In this document: positions 23,848 through 31,018 of the stretch, one piece after another
Numbering within the stretch: position 1 is the stretch's first letter
How the letters are laid out: every line of letters starts with the position of its first letter
DNA from: a virus
Length of the DNA stretch: 32,254 nt
Virus record (IMG/VR): IMGVR_UViG_3300036985_005954
Location: 1-32,254 of that record
Direction: 5' to 3' (one strand)
Program-made: the position numbers and the translations under genes
The notes under the pieces: model-generated
Seen by the model: only the letters and a program-made list of their open reading frames with translations
The model's database searches: none
Told to the model about the DNA's origin: nothing

Positions 23848-24552
23848 TTATCCGCGTAACCAAGAGGCTTTTTTAAAGCTTTCTAGGGTATTATCTTCAC
23901 TGTTTATCCCTGCGTTTGAGGGATTAATCTGACTAAGAGGTACTTTATTAGATGAGCTATTACGGTTAGGGGCATCACGTTCTTTCAATTGTTTTGAAAG
24001 TTCTTGTATTCTCTGCATAGCGCCTTTAGGATTTTTATCTAAACGGCTAAGAATTCCTTCGTACAAGGTATCGTGTTTCGCTAATTCGTTAATTACATCT
24101 GCAGTGTTATCTACGGCATTAATATAGTCAACCAGCATAGGATTTTCCGTCAAGTCTAGCCTATCTATCGTCTTTATAATGTCTGGATATTTTTCAGTAG
24201 CAGCAGAAACTTTAGTTACAAATTCATGAGCTACCTTATTGGCTACGGCTTGTCTGGCTGCGTCTTGTGCTGCCTGAGTAGCCTGCTCATTTTTTTGTGC
24301 AACTATTCTTTCTACTTCTTCGCGAGTGATATAATTATTTTCATAATTATTATTTTGCGCTCCTACTAAAGCTTCCCTTCTTGCCCTTTCTGCTCCTTCT
24401 TTTCTAGACGTTCCGGCAATTTCGTTAACCTCTGCTTGGGTAAAATAACGCTCGTTTTTAACGTCGTTAGTGATAGGTTGGCGATTTTCCGGTACATCGT
24501 TGTTAGAAATTCCTGCATTCTGTATTGCTTCTAAATTTGTACTTTCAGTCAT
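23848..24552 (-). CDS. Scaffolding protein, gp8 position
   Basis: A 234-residue protein starting at ATG 24552 behind GGAAGGGTAAT; the much longer open frame (to 24786) crosses the promoter region and is rejected. It is almost entirely charged and helical, with coiled-coil stretches (REEVERIVAQKNEQATQAAQDAARQ, about 75-100; PKGAMQRIQELSKQLKERD, about 177-196) and a basic C terminus, as in scaffolds that bind coat through a C-terminal helix-turn-helix. Directly precedes the coat gene. Function by position and composition. Confidence 0.75.
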   Translation of the reverse strand: MTESTNLEAIQNAGISNNDVPENRQPITNDVKNERYFTQAEVNEIAGTSRKEGAERARREALVGAQNNNYENNYITREEVERIVAQKNEQATQAAQDAARQAVANKVAHEFVTKVSAATEKYPDIIKTIDRLDLTENPMLVDYINAVDNTADVINELAKHDTLYEGILSRLDKNPKGAMQRIQELSKQLKERDAPNRNSSSNKVPLSQINPSNAGINSEDNTLESFKKASWLRG

Positions 24553-24659
24553 ATTACCCTTCCAATCAACTATTGCCCCGTTACGGTTATGCCTCATTAA
24601 GAGATGAGTGCCCGATGTTTTGCCGCACATCTGCGTAATTAGCAATATACATGTTTTTT

Positions 24660-24714
24660 TTGAAAACACAACATATAGTGTTATATTGTTTTTAATAACA
24701 CAACATATAGTGTT
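24660..24714. promoter_or_regulatory. Divergent late control region with paired 18-bp sites
   Basis: AACACAACATATAGTGTT occurs exactly at 24665-24682 and 24697-24714, 32 bp apart (three helical turns); each copy has AACAC/GTGTT arms. On the plus strand TTGAAA (24660-24665), 16 bases and TATATT (24682-24687) give a promoter for the portal that overlaps site 1. The minus-strand promoter for scaffold-coat is not obvious, which suggests an activator. Confidence 0.65.
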
Positions 24715-24771
24715 TTTACTAGCCAAGGCACCGTGCAATGGTGATAAAACACAATAACAACGCGAGGGCGT

Positions 24772-26916
24772 ATGAAAGATAGCCAAACAAATCCAGACAA
24801 AGAAATATCTAAAGAAGGGAGATTAAAAAATATAAAGAAAGATATTGACAAATCGTATAATCACTTCAAGGACAATTACAAATCTTTTCACGACTTCAGA
24901 AGATTTGCCTTTGTTTCTACCTTGGAAGAGTCAGACTTAAATTTTCTTCGAGCTCTAAAGAAGCCAGAAATAGAATCTAATATCATAGAGGCCTATATTT
25001 CTAGGCTTTTGGGAGAGTTCGCAAAGCAAGAGCCGTCTATTGAAGTGCGTTCAGAAGCTCTTACTAAACCAGATCCTTTAATGATAGATGTTGTAGAAGG
25101 ACACTTTAGACATTTGCTATCAGACACCGGAAAAGATGGTCACGCATACGAAGTTTATAGAGATTTACTGTCTGGTGGGTTTAGTGTTTTTAAAGTGTTT
25201 ACCGAGTATGCCAATGAGAAGTCGTTTGACCATGTGATAAAGCTACAAAGGGTTAGTGACCCTACAATGTGTGGATTTGATCCAGCAGCAAAGCTAAAAG
25301 GCAAGACGGACAGTAGATATTGCTTTGAAAGATTTGTTTTAACCAAAGAAGAAGCTAAGAAATATAACATAGACCCTAAAAAGTTCGGTGTCGGTAGATC
25401 TGATGACCTTGGAGGACTGCAGTGGGAATACTCTAGTGGAGACGACGAAAGGATAATGGTAGTGGATTACTACGAAAAAGTTATTGAAAAAGGAGAGTTG
25501 CTACAGTTGTCAGACGATTCTATAGTTTCACGTGAAACATACAATGAGATGAAGAGAAACATAAAGAACATATTAAACGCTGATTACCCAGGAGAAGACT
25601 TTAAGGATCTAACATCAGAGCATATACCTTCGATAAAAAAATCTAGAGAAACTGATATTGTTAAAATATACAGAACAAGATTAACTGGAAGCGAAATAAT
25701 AGAAAGAGTAGAAACAGATTATAAATCTTTACCTCTTATATTTGTAGATGGTAACAGCATAACGTACAGAGAAAGTGGAACTGGAAAGTATAAGCAAGTA
25801 ACTAGACCTTTAATATTTCACGCTAAGGGAATGCAAAGATTAAAAAACACAGCCATGCAAACACTGGCTTACGAGCTAGAAAACATGGTACAGCATAAGT
25901 GGAAGGTAGCCAATGGCTCTGTGCCTCCTGGGCAGGAAGAAGTGTACAGAAACGTACAGGCGGCTTCAGTTTTAGTGTATGAGCCATACAAAAATAATGA
26001 TTTAAACTTCCCTCTTCCTCCACCTATGGAAGTGTCTAGAATTCCCATACCACAAGAAGTAATGAATACTTTTATGGTAGCCGAAACAACCATTCAAAAT
26101 ATACTTGGATCGTACGATGCGTCCATGGGTATTAACAACAACCAGTTAAGTGGAGTAGCATTAAGAGAAGCCGCATCACACTCAAACGCAACAGCAATGC
26201 CATATATAGAAGGCTATCTGCACGGATTGTCAGATGCCGCACAAGTAATACTTGAGTTGATTCCTCTTTACTACACTACTAGTAGAACAATCCCAGTAAT
26301 GCTAAACAATAGCAAAAGGGACTTTATAAGAATTAATGATCATGAACTTGGTAACATTAGCCTAAGCTTTGATCCAAGCACGCTAAAAGTAATGATAAAA
26401 GCAGGGCTTAACTTTGATGCGCAGAAGGCAAATACTATTCAATCTATAGTGCAGCTATCAAGCTCAATGCCTGCGCTGTCAGACTTCTTTAACGCTAAGG
26501 CTCTTCCTATCTTAATAGATAATTTAAGCGAGATGAGAGGTGGAGATAAATTAATAGGACTCGTTGAAGATTATATGGCCGAAAAGAAAAAGGCAGCAGA
26601 ACAAAACAATACGCCAGATCCTGTAACTGCTCAAATAGAGCTAGAGCAAGAACACTTAAGACTAAAGGAACAAGAGATTAAGTCAAATACTGCTATAAAA
26701 GCAGCTGGTTTAGAAATAGATTCGTACGGTAAAGAAACGGATAGAATGAAATTAGCATTAACAGAGCAGCAGACGTCTCATAGCCACATGGTAGAGCTAG
26801 ACAAACACCATTCAGAAAAGGCTAGAATTATGGCAGAGCTTGCTATAAAATCTGCTGACCTTGTCCATAGACATGGTAAAGATAACAAAAATAACGAGGA
26901 ATTTATATATGGCTAA
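24772..26916 (+). CDS. Portal protein, P22 gp1-like
   Basis: A 714-residue protein (P22 portal is 725). The N-terminal half (HDFRRFAFVSTLEESDLNFLRALKKPEIESNIIEAYISRLLGEF, SIEVRS, DGHAYEVYRDLLSGGFSVFKV) has the P22-portal family pattern. The middle contains AMQTLAYELENMVQHKWKV and SGVALREAASHSNATAMPYIEGY, matching the crown/stem region. The last 110 residues form a long Gln/Lys/Glu coiled helix, the equivalent of the P22 barrel. Ribosome site GCGAGGGCGT. It is transcribed away from scaffold and coat, contrary to P22, where all lie on one strand. Confidence 0.9.
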   Translation: MKDSQTNPDKEISKEGRLKNIKKDIDKSYNHFKDNYKSFHDFRRFAFVSTLEESDLNFLRALKKPEIESNIIEAYISRLLGEFAKQEPSIEVRSEALTKPDPLMIDVVEGHFRHLLSDTGKDGHAYEVYRDLLSGGFSVFKVFTEYANEKSFDHVIKLQRVSDPTMCGFDPAAKLKGKTDSRYCFERFVLTKEEAKKYNIDPKKFGVGRSDDLGGLQWEYSSGDDERIMVVDYYEKVIEKGELLQLSDDSIVSRETYNEMKRNIKNILNADYPGEDFKDLTSEHIPSIKKSRETDIVKIYRTRLTGSEIIERVETDYKSLPLIFVDGNSITYRESGTGKYKQVTRPLIFHAKGMQRLKNTAMQTLAYELENMVQHKWKVANGSVPPGQEEVYRNVQAASVLVYEPYKNNDLNFPLPPPMEVSRIPIPQEVMNTFMVAETTIQNILGSYDASMGINNNQLSGVALREAASHSNATAMPYIEGYLHGLSDAAQVILELIPLYYTTSRTIPVMLNNSKRDFIRINDHELGNISLSFDPSTLKVMIKAGLNFDAQKANTIQSIVQLSSSMPALSDFFNAKALPILIDNLSEMRGGDKLIGLVEDYMAEKKKAAEQNNTPDPVTAQIELEQEHLRLKEQEIKSNTAIKAAGLEIDSYGKETDRMKLALTEQQTSHSHMVELDKHHSEKARIMAELAIKSADLVHRHGKDNKNNEEFIYG

Positions 26917-27091
26917 TAAAAATTGGATTGCTGAAGCTACAAAAAAGAAAGGCGCCTTACACAAAGAACTTGGTATTGCAAAAGATAAGAAAATACCAGT
27001 TAAAGCATTAAAAAAAGCCTCTAAAGAAGGAGGGATCTTAGGAAAGAGAGCAAATCTAGCCCTTACTCTTAAGAAAATTAACAGTAAATAA
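26909..27091 (+). CDS. Small basic phage protein
   Basis: A 60-residue protein starting inside the portal's last codons (8-base overlap) behind ACGAGGAATTTATAT; the longer frame upstream lies within the portal. The sequence NWIAEATKKKGALHKELGIA-KDKKIPVKALKKASK is of a kind I recall beside phage structural genes (W-I-x-x-A-x-KKPGALHKxLG...KIPxKKL). It is very Lys-rich and probably helical. Possibly a virion-associated or DNA-binding protein; no experimental function known to me. Confidence 0.7.
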   Translation: MANKNWIAEATKKKGALHKELGIAKDKKIPVKALKKASKEGGILGKRANLALTLKKINSK

Positions 27092-27110
27092 TTGTCAGTA
27101 TTATACAAAC

Positions 27111-27143
27111 AAGAGCCGCTGATATATATTTTAAGCGGCTTTT
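27111..27143 (+). terminator. Terminator of the portal operon
   Basis: AGCCGCT (27114-27120), a 13-base AT-rich loop and AGCGGCT (27134-27140) followed by TTT; the stem extends to 10 bp through A-T and G-T pairs. It lies 20 bases after the small basic gene and separates it from the double-glycine peptide gene at 27176. Confidence 0.75.
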
Positions 27144-27175
27144 GACATATTATATATTATCACGAGGTATGTTAT

Positions 27176-27481
27176 ATGAACTCAATAACTGTTTTAACCA
27201 TAGAAGAAATTAACTCTATATCTGGCGGCGGAGGTACAAGATCTTGGAGCGATCCAAAGAAGTATAGCTCGTGCGGAAAACATATAAAAGAAATTGCCTG
27301 CATTGCAGGATCTGTTGGCGTTGTATTGTTTTCGATAATTATAACAAGAATGTTCAAAAGTACTGAAGCTGTCTTCAACGAAGCTCCTGTCGAGCCTATG
27401 GCAAGAGAAGTTATTAAAGAAGTGTTTCAGCCAGTACCTGAAAGCGATACAGGCGTCGGAGCTACATATCTCAAAGACTAA
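27176..27481 (+). CDS. Double-glycine-leader peptide 1, membrane-spanning type
   Basis: A 101-residue product starting MNSITVLTIEEINSISGG, a bacteriocin-type leader with L-12, E-8, I-4 and GG at -2/-1; two further Gly follow. The predicted 83-residue mature part has a hydrophobic helix (about residues 38-58, IKEIACIAGSVGVVLFSIII), two Cys and an acidic, Pro-rich tail (EAPVEPMAREVIKEVFQPVPESD). Leaders of this type are cut by C39-peptidase ABC exporters; none is encoded here, so a host exporter is implied. Ribosome site CACGAGGTATGTTAT. It converges with the terminase gene (24 bases apart). The mature part resembles no bacteriocin I know. Confidence 0.75.
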   Translation: MNSITVLTIEEINSISGGGGTRSWSDPKKYSSCGKHIKEIACIAGSVGVVLFSIIITRMFKSTEAVFNEAPVEPMAREVIKEVFQPVPESDTGVGATYLKD

Positions 27482-27505
27482 AGCGATTAACCGTACAAGC
27501 ACGCC

Positions 27506-29098
27506 CTAATTTAGAGAATACCTGGCCTCTTTTAATCTTTGTATATTCATAAAGTCGCTAGCAAGTGAAGACACAAAGCTATTGCCGTTGTCATGAGTTT
27601 TAACAAATCTCTGTAGGATAGCTTTGTCCATGAGCCCTAGCTTTACTCCATCATATAATGTATCGGCTATATCATCCCTAGCGTGCGATCCGTCTGGGCA
27701 TATCTGTATGCAGTGTTCTATACACTTAGACATGTGCTTAGCTCCTTTTGTAAAAGATATCAAACGCTTGTTAATGTATGGCTGTATGGATATAAAGCGA
27801 GATATCTTATCCTTGCTAGCCGATGTACGATTAACGTCCACCATCTCCATCCCTTGGTATGCTTTAAGAACTGACAATAGAGTAACACCTGTTGACTTTT
27901 TTTCTATAGCTACAAACGACGGAGGGTGTTTATGTTGGCAACAAGTTGAATAGAATTGCATGAACCTGCTCTCTAAATCCTTTGGCTCTACCCACATTTC
28001 CTCACAGTCTATCCAGTGCAAACCATAAAGATCGTTAGATTTCTCTATCTTATACACCCCAAAGAAACTAAATACCGAAGGGTCGTTATATGTCTTTTCT
28101 GTTTCTGCCGTATCTGCTGTTATAAAAGTAAACAGTATCTCTGGCTCTTCGTTCTTAATCTCGAAGCTTTGTTCTGGAAACAGATTAGTAGTATCTGTTA
28201 GTGGAGATTGCTGCATCTTAGTGTGATACAAATACTTATATCTGCTTTTAAAATCTAACAGAGTATCTACGCTATATTCTTCTGGGTAAAATGACTTGGT
28301 TTCGTTATCGTAAAGAGCTGGTACTACAACTCTTCTCCATTCTCCAGGACGAGAGTTTTCTATTATCCTTTGTGGTAGATCGTTGTTTCCCATTCTATGG
28401 CAGATTAATATTATAGGCTGATAATCTAATCCGTTTAGTCGATCTAAGGCTTTATAGGTGTACCAGTTATATATATTATCTGACTCTGTCTTAGATATAA
28501 ATATCTTGTCAGGGTTCTGTGCGTCATCTATTATTAAAGCACCAGAGAAATAATTCTTACATCCTCTGACACCAGCTCCATTACCCAGGATTGCTCCACC
28601 TGTTCCGGCTCCCATTACTTCACCGCCGTCTCGCGTTCTAAAGTAATCCTTAGAGTTTGTATCTCTAGAAAGCTCTATACCAAACAGTTGTTTGTAGTCT
28701 GGTAACTGCATTATCTCACGGATTAAGCTTGTGTGTTTTACAACAAGATCGTAACCATAAGAAGCGTAAATGAAGTTACATTTAGAGCTTATGCTCATAG
28801 CCCAGGCTATAAAGAATATAACAAGGTTAGATTTCCCAGCTCTTGGTGGCACATGGATCATTAGCCTCTTACACCTTCCTTCGTGCACGTCTGTTAGAGC
28901 ATCACATATTTGCTTCACATGACTTTCCATCTCTTCTGGGTTTGGGATAATATATCCTCGCCCTGTGAGCCTTTTGAAAAATACCGCAGTAAAAGCCGTT
29001 AGGTCTGACTGTAGCTTAGCTCTAATCTCTAATAGATCTGGACTAAGCTTTCCAAGGTTCTCTAGCTGACTGGCTCCGTATCGGCTCTCTAATGACAT
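27506..29098 (-). CDS. Terminase large subunit
   Basis: A 530-residue packaging motor with ATPase Walker A VPPRAGKS (about 83-90), a YASYGYDL adenine-binding-type motif (about 111-118) and Walker B ALIIDD (about 187-192, followed by AQ instead of the usual P). The nuclease domain has candidate metal ligands: Asp in ITADTAET (about 329), Glu in FVAIEKKSTG (about 399) and Asp in ARDDIADTLYDGV (about 475-479). It overlaps terS by 10 bases. The order terS-terL is as in P22, where the pair drives headful packaging. A headful mechanism here would fit the circular assembly but is not shown. Confidence 0.93.
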   Translation of the reverse strand: MSLESRYGASQLENLGKLSPDLLEIRAKLQSDLTAFTAVFFKRLTGRGYIIPNPEEMESHVKQICDALTDVHEGRCKRLMIHVPPRAGKSNLVIFFIAWAMSISSKCNFIYASYGYDLVVKHTSLIREIMQLPDYKQLFGIELSRDTNSKDYFRTRDGGEVMGAGTGGAILGNGAGVRGCKNYFSGALIIDDAQNPDKIFISKTESDNIYNWYTYKALDRLNGLDYQPIILICHRMGNNDLPQRIIENSRPGEWRRVVVPALYDNETKSFYPEEYSVDTLLDFKSRYKYLYHTKMQQSPLTDTTNLFPEQSFEIKNEEPEILFTFITADTAETEKTYNDPSVFSFFGVYKIEKSNDLYGLHWIDCEEMWVEPKDLESRFMQFYSTCCQHKHPPSFVAIEKKSTGVTLLSVLKAYQGMEMVDVNRTSASKDKISRFISIQPYINKRLISFTKGAKHMSKCIEHCIQICPDGSHARDDIADTLYDGVKLGLMDKAILQRFVKTHDNGNSFVSSLASDFMNIQRLKEARYSLN

Positions 29099-29541
29099 TC
29101 TATTGCTCTCTCTTGGGATAGTCTTAATTGCTTAACTCTGTAGTCTTCTAGCGTATCGATAAGACCAGAAGGATCAAAGGTTATCTGTGCTGTAATTTTC
29201 TTTTCTGCCGCCAAGTGTCCCTGCATTAGATTACTTTCGTGAATGGCAGATATAATAACACTAGTAAGAGATCTGATGTCGTTGATGTTTAGCGCTTCGG
29301 CCAGAACTCCAATATGCTTCCTTAAATCTATTATTTCGTTTAGAACATCAAGCTTCTTTGTATATGTTAGCGGATGATTCTGCTCCAAAGAGCTTCTGCG
29401 GTAATCTAGATATTCTTTAACTCCGTCCTTGCTTATTATCTTTTGATCAGCTTTAGACACGTCGCTAAATCCTGTCTCTATTAAAGTTTCGCACACTTCT
29501 AATTCTTTATTACTTATTCCGTATGGGTTACTATTATTCAT
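29089..29541 (-). CDS. Terminase small subunit
   Basis: A 150-residue helical protein upstream of and overlapping the large subunit. Residues about 8-45 (ISNKELEVCETLIETGFSDVSKADQKIISKDGVKEYLDYRR) fit a helix-turn-helix DNA-recognition domain; the middle (YTKKLDVLNEIIDLRKHIGVLAEALN) is suited to oligomer formation and the tail carries the likely large-subunit contact. Ribosome site CCGGAGAAAGAACGTA. Its start is only 23 bases from the start of a divergent small gene. Confidence 0.8.
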   Translation of the reverse strand: MNNSNPYGISNKELEVCETLIETGFSDVSKADQKIISKDGVKEYLDYRRSSLEQNHPLTYTKKLDVLNEIIDLRKHIGVLAEALNINDIRSLTSVIISAIHESNLMQGHLAAEKKITAQITFDPSGLIDTLEDYRVKQLRLSQERAIECH

Positions 29542-29564
29542 TACGTTCTTTCTCCGGTAAGTTT

Positions 29565-29780
29565 ATGAGTTTTGATAAAAGCAATGATTTGTATAATAAG
29601 ATATTCTACATGAGAAAGGAAGGGCATACTATATTTCAGATATCTGCAATCCTACAAAAGAATAAGGTTACCATTGTTAAAGCTATTGAGCACATGGTAA
29701 GAAGCGGTGAATTAGAACCGCTGGAAATATCCGGAAGAAACTTAAACTCCATTACCAATCTAGTATCTCAGAATAGATAA
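29565..29780 (+). CDS. Small helix-turn-helix protein, divergent from terS
   Basis: A 71-residue protein from ATG 29565; the frame's earlier ATG at 29523 overlaps terS and lacks a ribosome site. Residues about 16-50 (MRKEGHTIFQISAILQKNKVTIVKAIEHMVRSGEL) form a clear helix-turn-helix with a winged-like turn, similar in layout to the gene at 5830. The ribosome site is weak (CCGGTAAG). Its promoter would lie within terS, so expression level is uncertain. Possibly a regulator of the terminase or of the adjacent peptide cassette. Confidence 0.65.
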   Translation: MSFDKSNDLYNKIFYMRKEGHTIFQISAILQKNKVTIVKAIEHMVRSGELEPLEISGRNLNSITNLVSQNR

Positions 29781-29792
29781 TTATTTTATTTA

Positions 29793-29830
29793 CTTAAGCT
29801 TTCCTTAATGTAATTTAAGATTTCCTTAAT
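29793..29830 (+). promoter_or_regulatory. Tandem TTAA array resembling PmrA/BasR (OmpR-family) boxes
   Basis: TTAA occurs at 29794, 29805, 29815 and 29826 (steps of 11, 10 and 11 bp). The first pair reads CTTAAG-N5-CTTAAT and the second TTTAAG-N5-CTTAAT; both fit the YTTAAK-N5-YTTAAK consensus known for PmrA/BasR. The array ends 15 bp before a TTGACA promoter. It can also be read as an 18-bp direct repeat with a 21-bp period and one mismatch. Confidence 0.65.
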
Positions 29831-29845
29831 GTTTTATTACTGTTA

Positions 29846-29873
29846 TTGACATATAATAGCGTTGTGATATAGT
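29846..29873 (+). promoter_or_regulatory. Promoter of the double-glycine peptide gene at 29923
   Basis: TTGACA (29846-29851), a 16-base spacer and TATAGT (29868-29873), about 40 bases before the ribosome site AGAGGAAATAAAAT. It may read through to the gene at 30259. Confidence 0.7.
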
Positions 29874-29922
29874 AATCATGCTTTATCATTTAACTTAACA
29901 ATATTAATAGAGGAAATAAAAT

Positions 29923-30189
29923 ATGAAAACTTTAAATTATGTAGAAGTAAATATGGTTAGCGGTGGAAGTGTCGGAGGCCAGCACAGAAACGCTGTTAAA
30001 AAAGCTTTGAGACCTACGGAACCTAGACAAGATGTGCTCAAGTGGAATTGTGATTCTTTAATGTCATACAGAGATCCTGAGATATTCAATGGTTTTGCGT
30101 TACTTATCTGCAAAAACTGGCTTCCGTCCGTAAATAACTGCTCTGTGAGAGAGGCTAGCGTTGCTTGTTGGAAAAAGTACGTAAAATAA
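29923..30189 (+). CDS. Double-glycine-leader peptide 2, four-cysteine soluble type
   Basis: An 88-residue product with leader MKTLNYVEVNMVSGG, a textbook double-glycine signal (L-12, E-8, V-4, GG). The predicted 73-residue mature peptide is basic, has no membrane helix and contains four Cys (contexts WNCD, LICK, NNCS, VACW), suggesting two disulfides and export to an oxidising compartment. It has its own sigma70-like promoter with an upstream TTAA array. Candidates are microcin-like toxin, signalling peptide or envelope effector. No exporter or immunity gene is recognised nearby. The leader is seen directly; activity is unknown. Confidence 0.8.
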   Translation: MKTLNYVEVNMVSGGSVGGQHRNAVKKALRPTEPRQDVLKWNCDSLMSYRDPEIFNGFALLICKNWLPSVNNCSVREASVACWKKYVK

Positions 30190-30258
30190 TCGCAAGTGCT
30201 AAAGGATAAAATAAGTGTATAATTAGTTTTTCTAAAACCTTAATAAAGAGGAGAAAGC

Positions 30259-30495
30259 ATGAAAGATCTTAGTTGTTTAGAGATGGCGGTAGTTGTCGGC
30301 GGAATCTATTCCGAACAGGCGGTAGATGTTAACGGCGACATTGACTGCAACACTCCAATCTATTCTACCGTTCCTTGCGATGATGAAGACGATGAAAATA
30401 AATGTAATGATATATTGCCTTGCAATATACCAAAGAGTCAGCCAGTCGAGGAATACGAGGAATACGAAGTTAAAGTAACAAACTCAAGAAGATAA
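30259..30495 (+). CDS. Double-glycine-leader peptide 3, four-cysteine acidic type
   Basis: A 78-residue product with leader MKDLSCLEMAVVVGG (L-12, E-8, V-4, GG). The predicted 63-residue mature peptide is very acidic (CDDEDDENKC, EEYEEYE) with four Cys (IDC, VPC, NKC, LPC), again compatible with two disulfides. Strong ribosome site AAGAGGAGAAAGC; a TATAAT at 30218-30223 has a poor -35, so it may be co-transcribed with peptide 2. A strong terminator follows at 30516. The opposite charge to peptide 2 raises the possibility that the two act as a pair; this is speculation. Confidence 0.8.
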   Translation: MKDLSCLEMAVVVGGIYSEQAVDVNGDIDCNTPIYSTVPCDDEDDENKCNDILPCNIPKSQPVEEYEEYEVKVTNSRR

Positions 30496-30515
30496 TAAGA
30501 GTCTATGAGCTAGAC

Positions 30516-30556
30516 AGCTAAGCATTTCATTAATACGAAGTGCTTAGCTTTTTTTA
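30516..30556 (+). terminator. Terminator of the peptide 2-3 unit
   Basis: AGCTAAGCATTTC (30516-30528) pairs with GAAGTGCTTAGCT (30537-30549) over 13 bp with one G-U and an 8-base loop, followed by seven T. It lies 20 bases after the stop of peptide 3 and just before the end of convergent peptide 4. Confidence 0.9.
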
Positions 30557-30560
30557 TGCC

Positions 30561-30794
30561 CTAAGGTAGCAGCCTAATCACTTCTTTACCTAATAATACA
30601 AGCCTATTTTCTAGGCTCAAAATCATTTTCATATTAGTAAACAAAGCCCAAGAAACCAATGAAGCTATAGTAAGAATAGCCACTACACCAATTCCTGGTG
30701 ACATTTCTAATGCACTACTATCTTTTATGTGTTTACTCATGCCTCCGCAAACTACAGATATTTCTTTTTGAGATAAATCTATTATTGTTTTCAT
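30561..30794 (-). CDS. Double-glycine-leader peptide 4, membrane-spanning type
   Basis: From ATG 30794 (a GTG two codons upstream is possible) the 77-residue product begins MKTIIDLSQKEISVVCGG, with L-12, E-8, V-4 and GG. The predicted 59-residue mature part contains one hydrophobic helix (about residues 34-54, GIGVVAILTIASLVSWALF) and a basic amphipathic end (MILSLENRLVLLGKEVIRLLP), like a pore-forming class II bacteriocin or a small membrane effector. Opposite strand to the other three. The ribosome site is poor. The leader is the main evidence that the frame is real. Confidence 0.72.
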   Translation of the reverse strand: MKTIIDLSQKEISVVCGGMSKHIKDSSALEMSPGIGVVAILTIASLVSWALFTNMKMILSLENRLVLLGKEVIRLLP

Positions 30795-30879
30795 AACCAC
30801 AAAGATACCATATATTTTATCCGGAGTGAAGCTATTGGTATCGTCATTTCAGAAACCTTCAACCATTAGCAATTAGAAT

Positions 30880-30923
30880 AGGAACGAAACTACGCTATTT
30901 ATATCTAGGTTTCGTTCCTTTTT
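30880..30923 (+). terminator. Strong terminator upstream of the origin
   Basis: AGGAACGAAAC (30880-30890) and its exact complement (30909-30919), an 18-base loop and a run of T. It would insulate the origin from plus-strand transcription, or end a short unrecognised transcript starting after 30800. Confidence 0.85.
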
Positions 30924-31018
30924 GCATAATGTGTAGACTTTATAAAAATAACCAATTTCGCTATTTCATACTTTAATACTTTATATTACTGGTATAACAC
31001 ATTGATTAATATGAACAT

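Noticed and set aside
24552-24786. N-terminal extension of the scaffold frame to 24786
   Set aside because: The extension crosses the paired operator sites and promoter, has no ribosome site, and its Cys-rich hydrophobic sequence is unlike the rest; ATG 24552 has a strong site.
27142-27170. TTGACA at 27142 as promoter of peptide 1
   Set aside because: At 16-18 bases downstream there is only the ribosome site and start region, no -10; it overlaps the terminator tail. The promoter of peptide 1 remains unknown.
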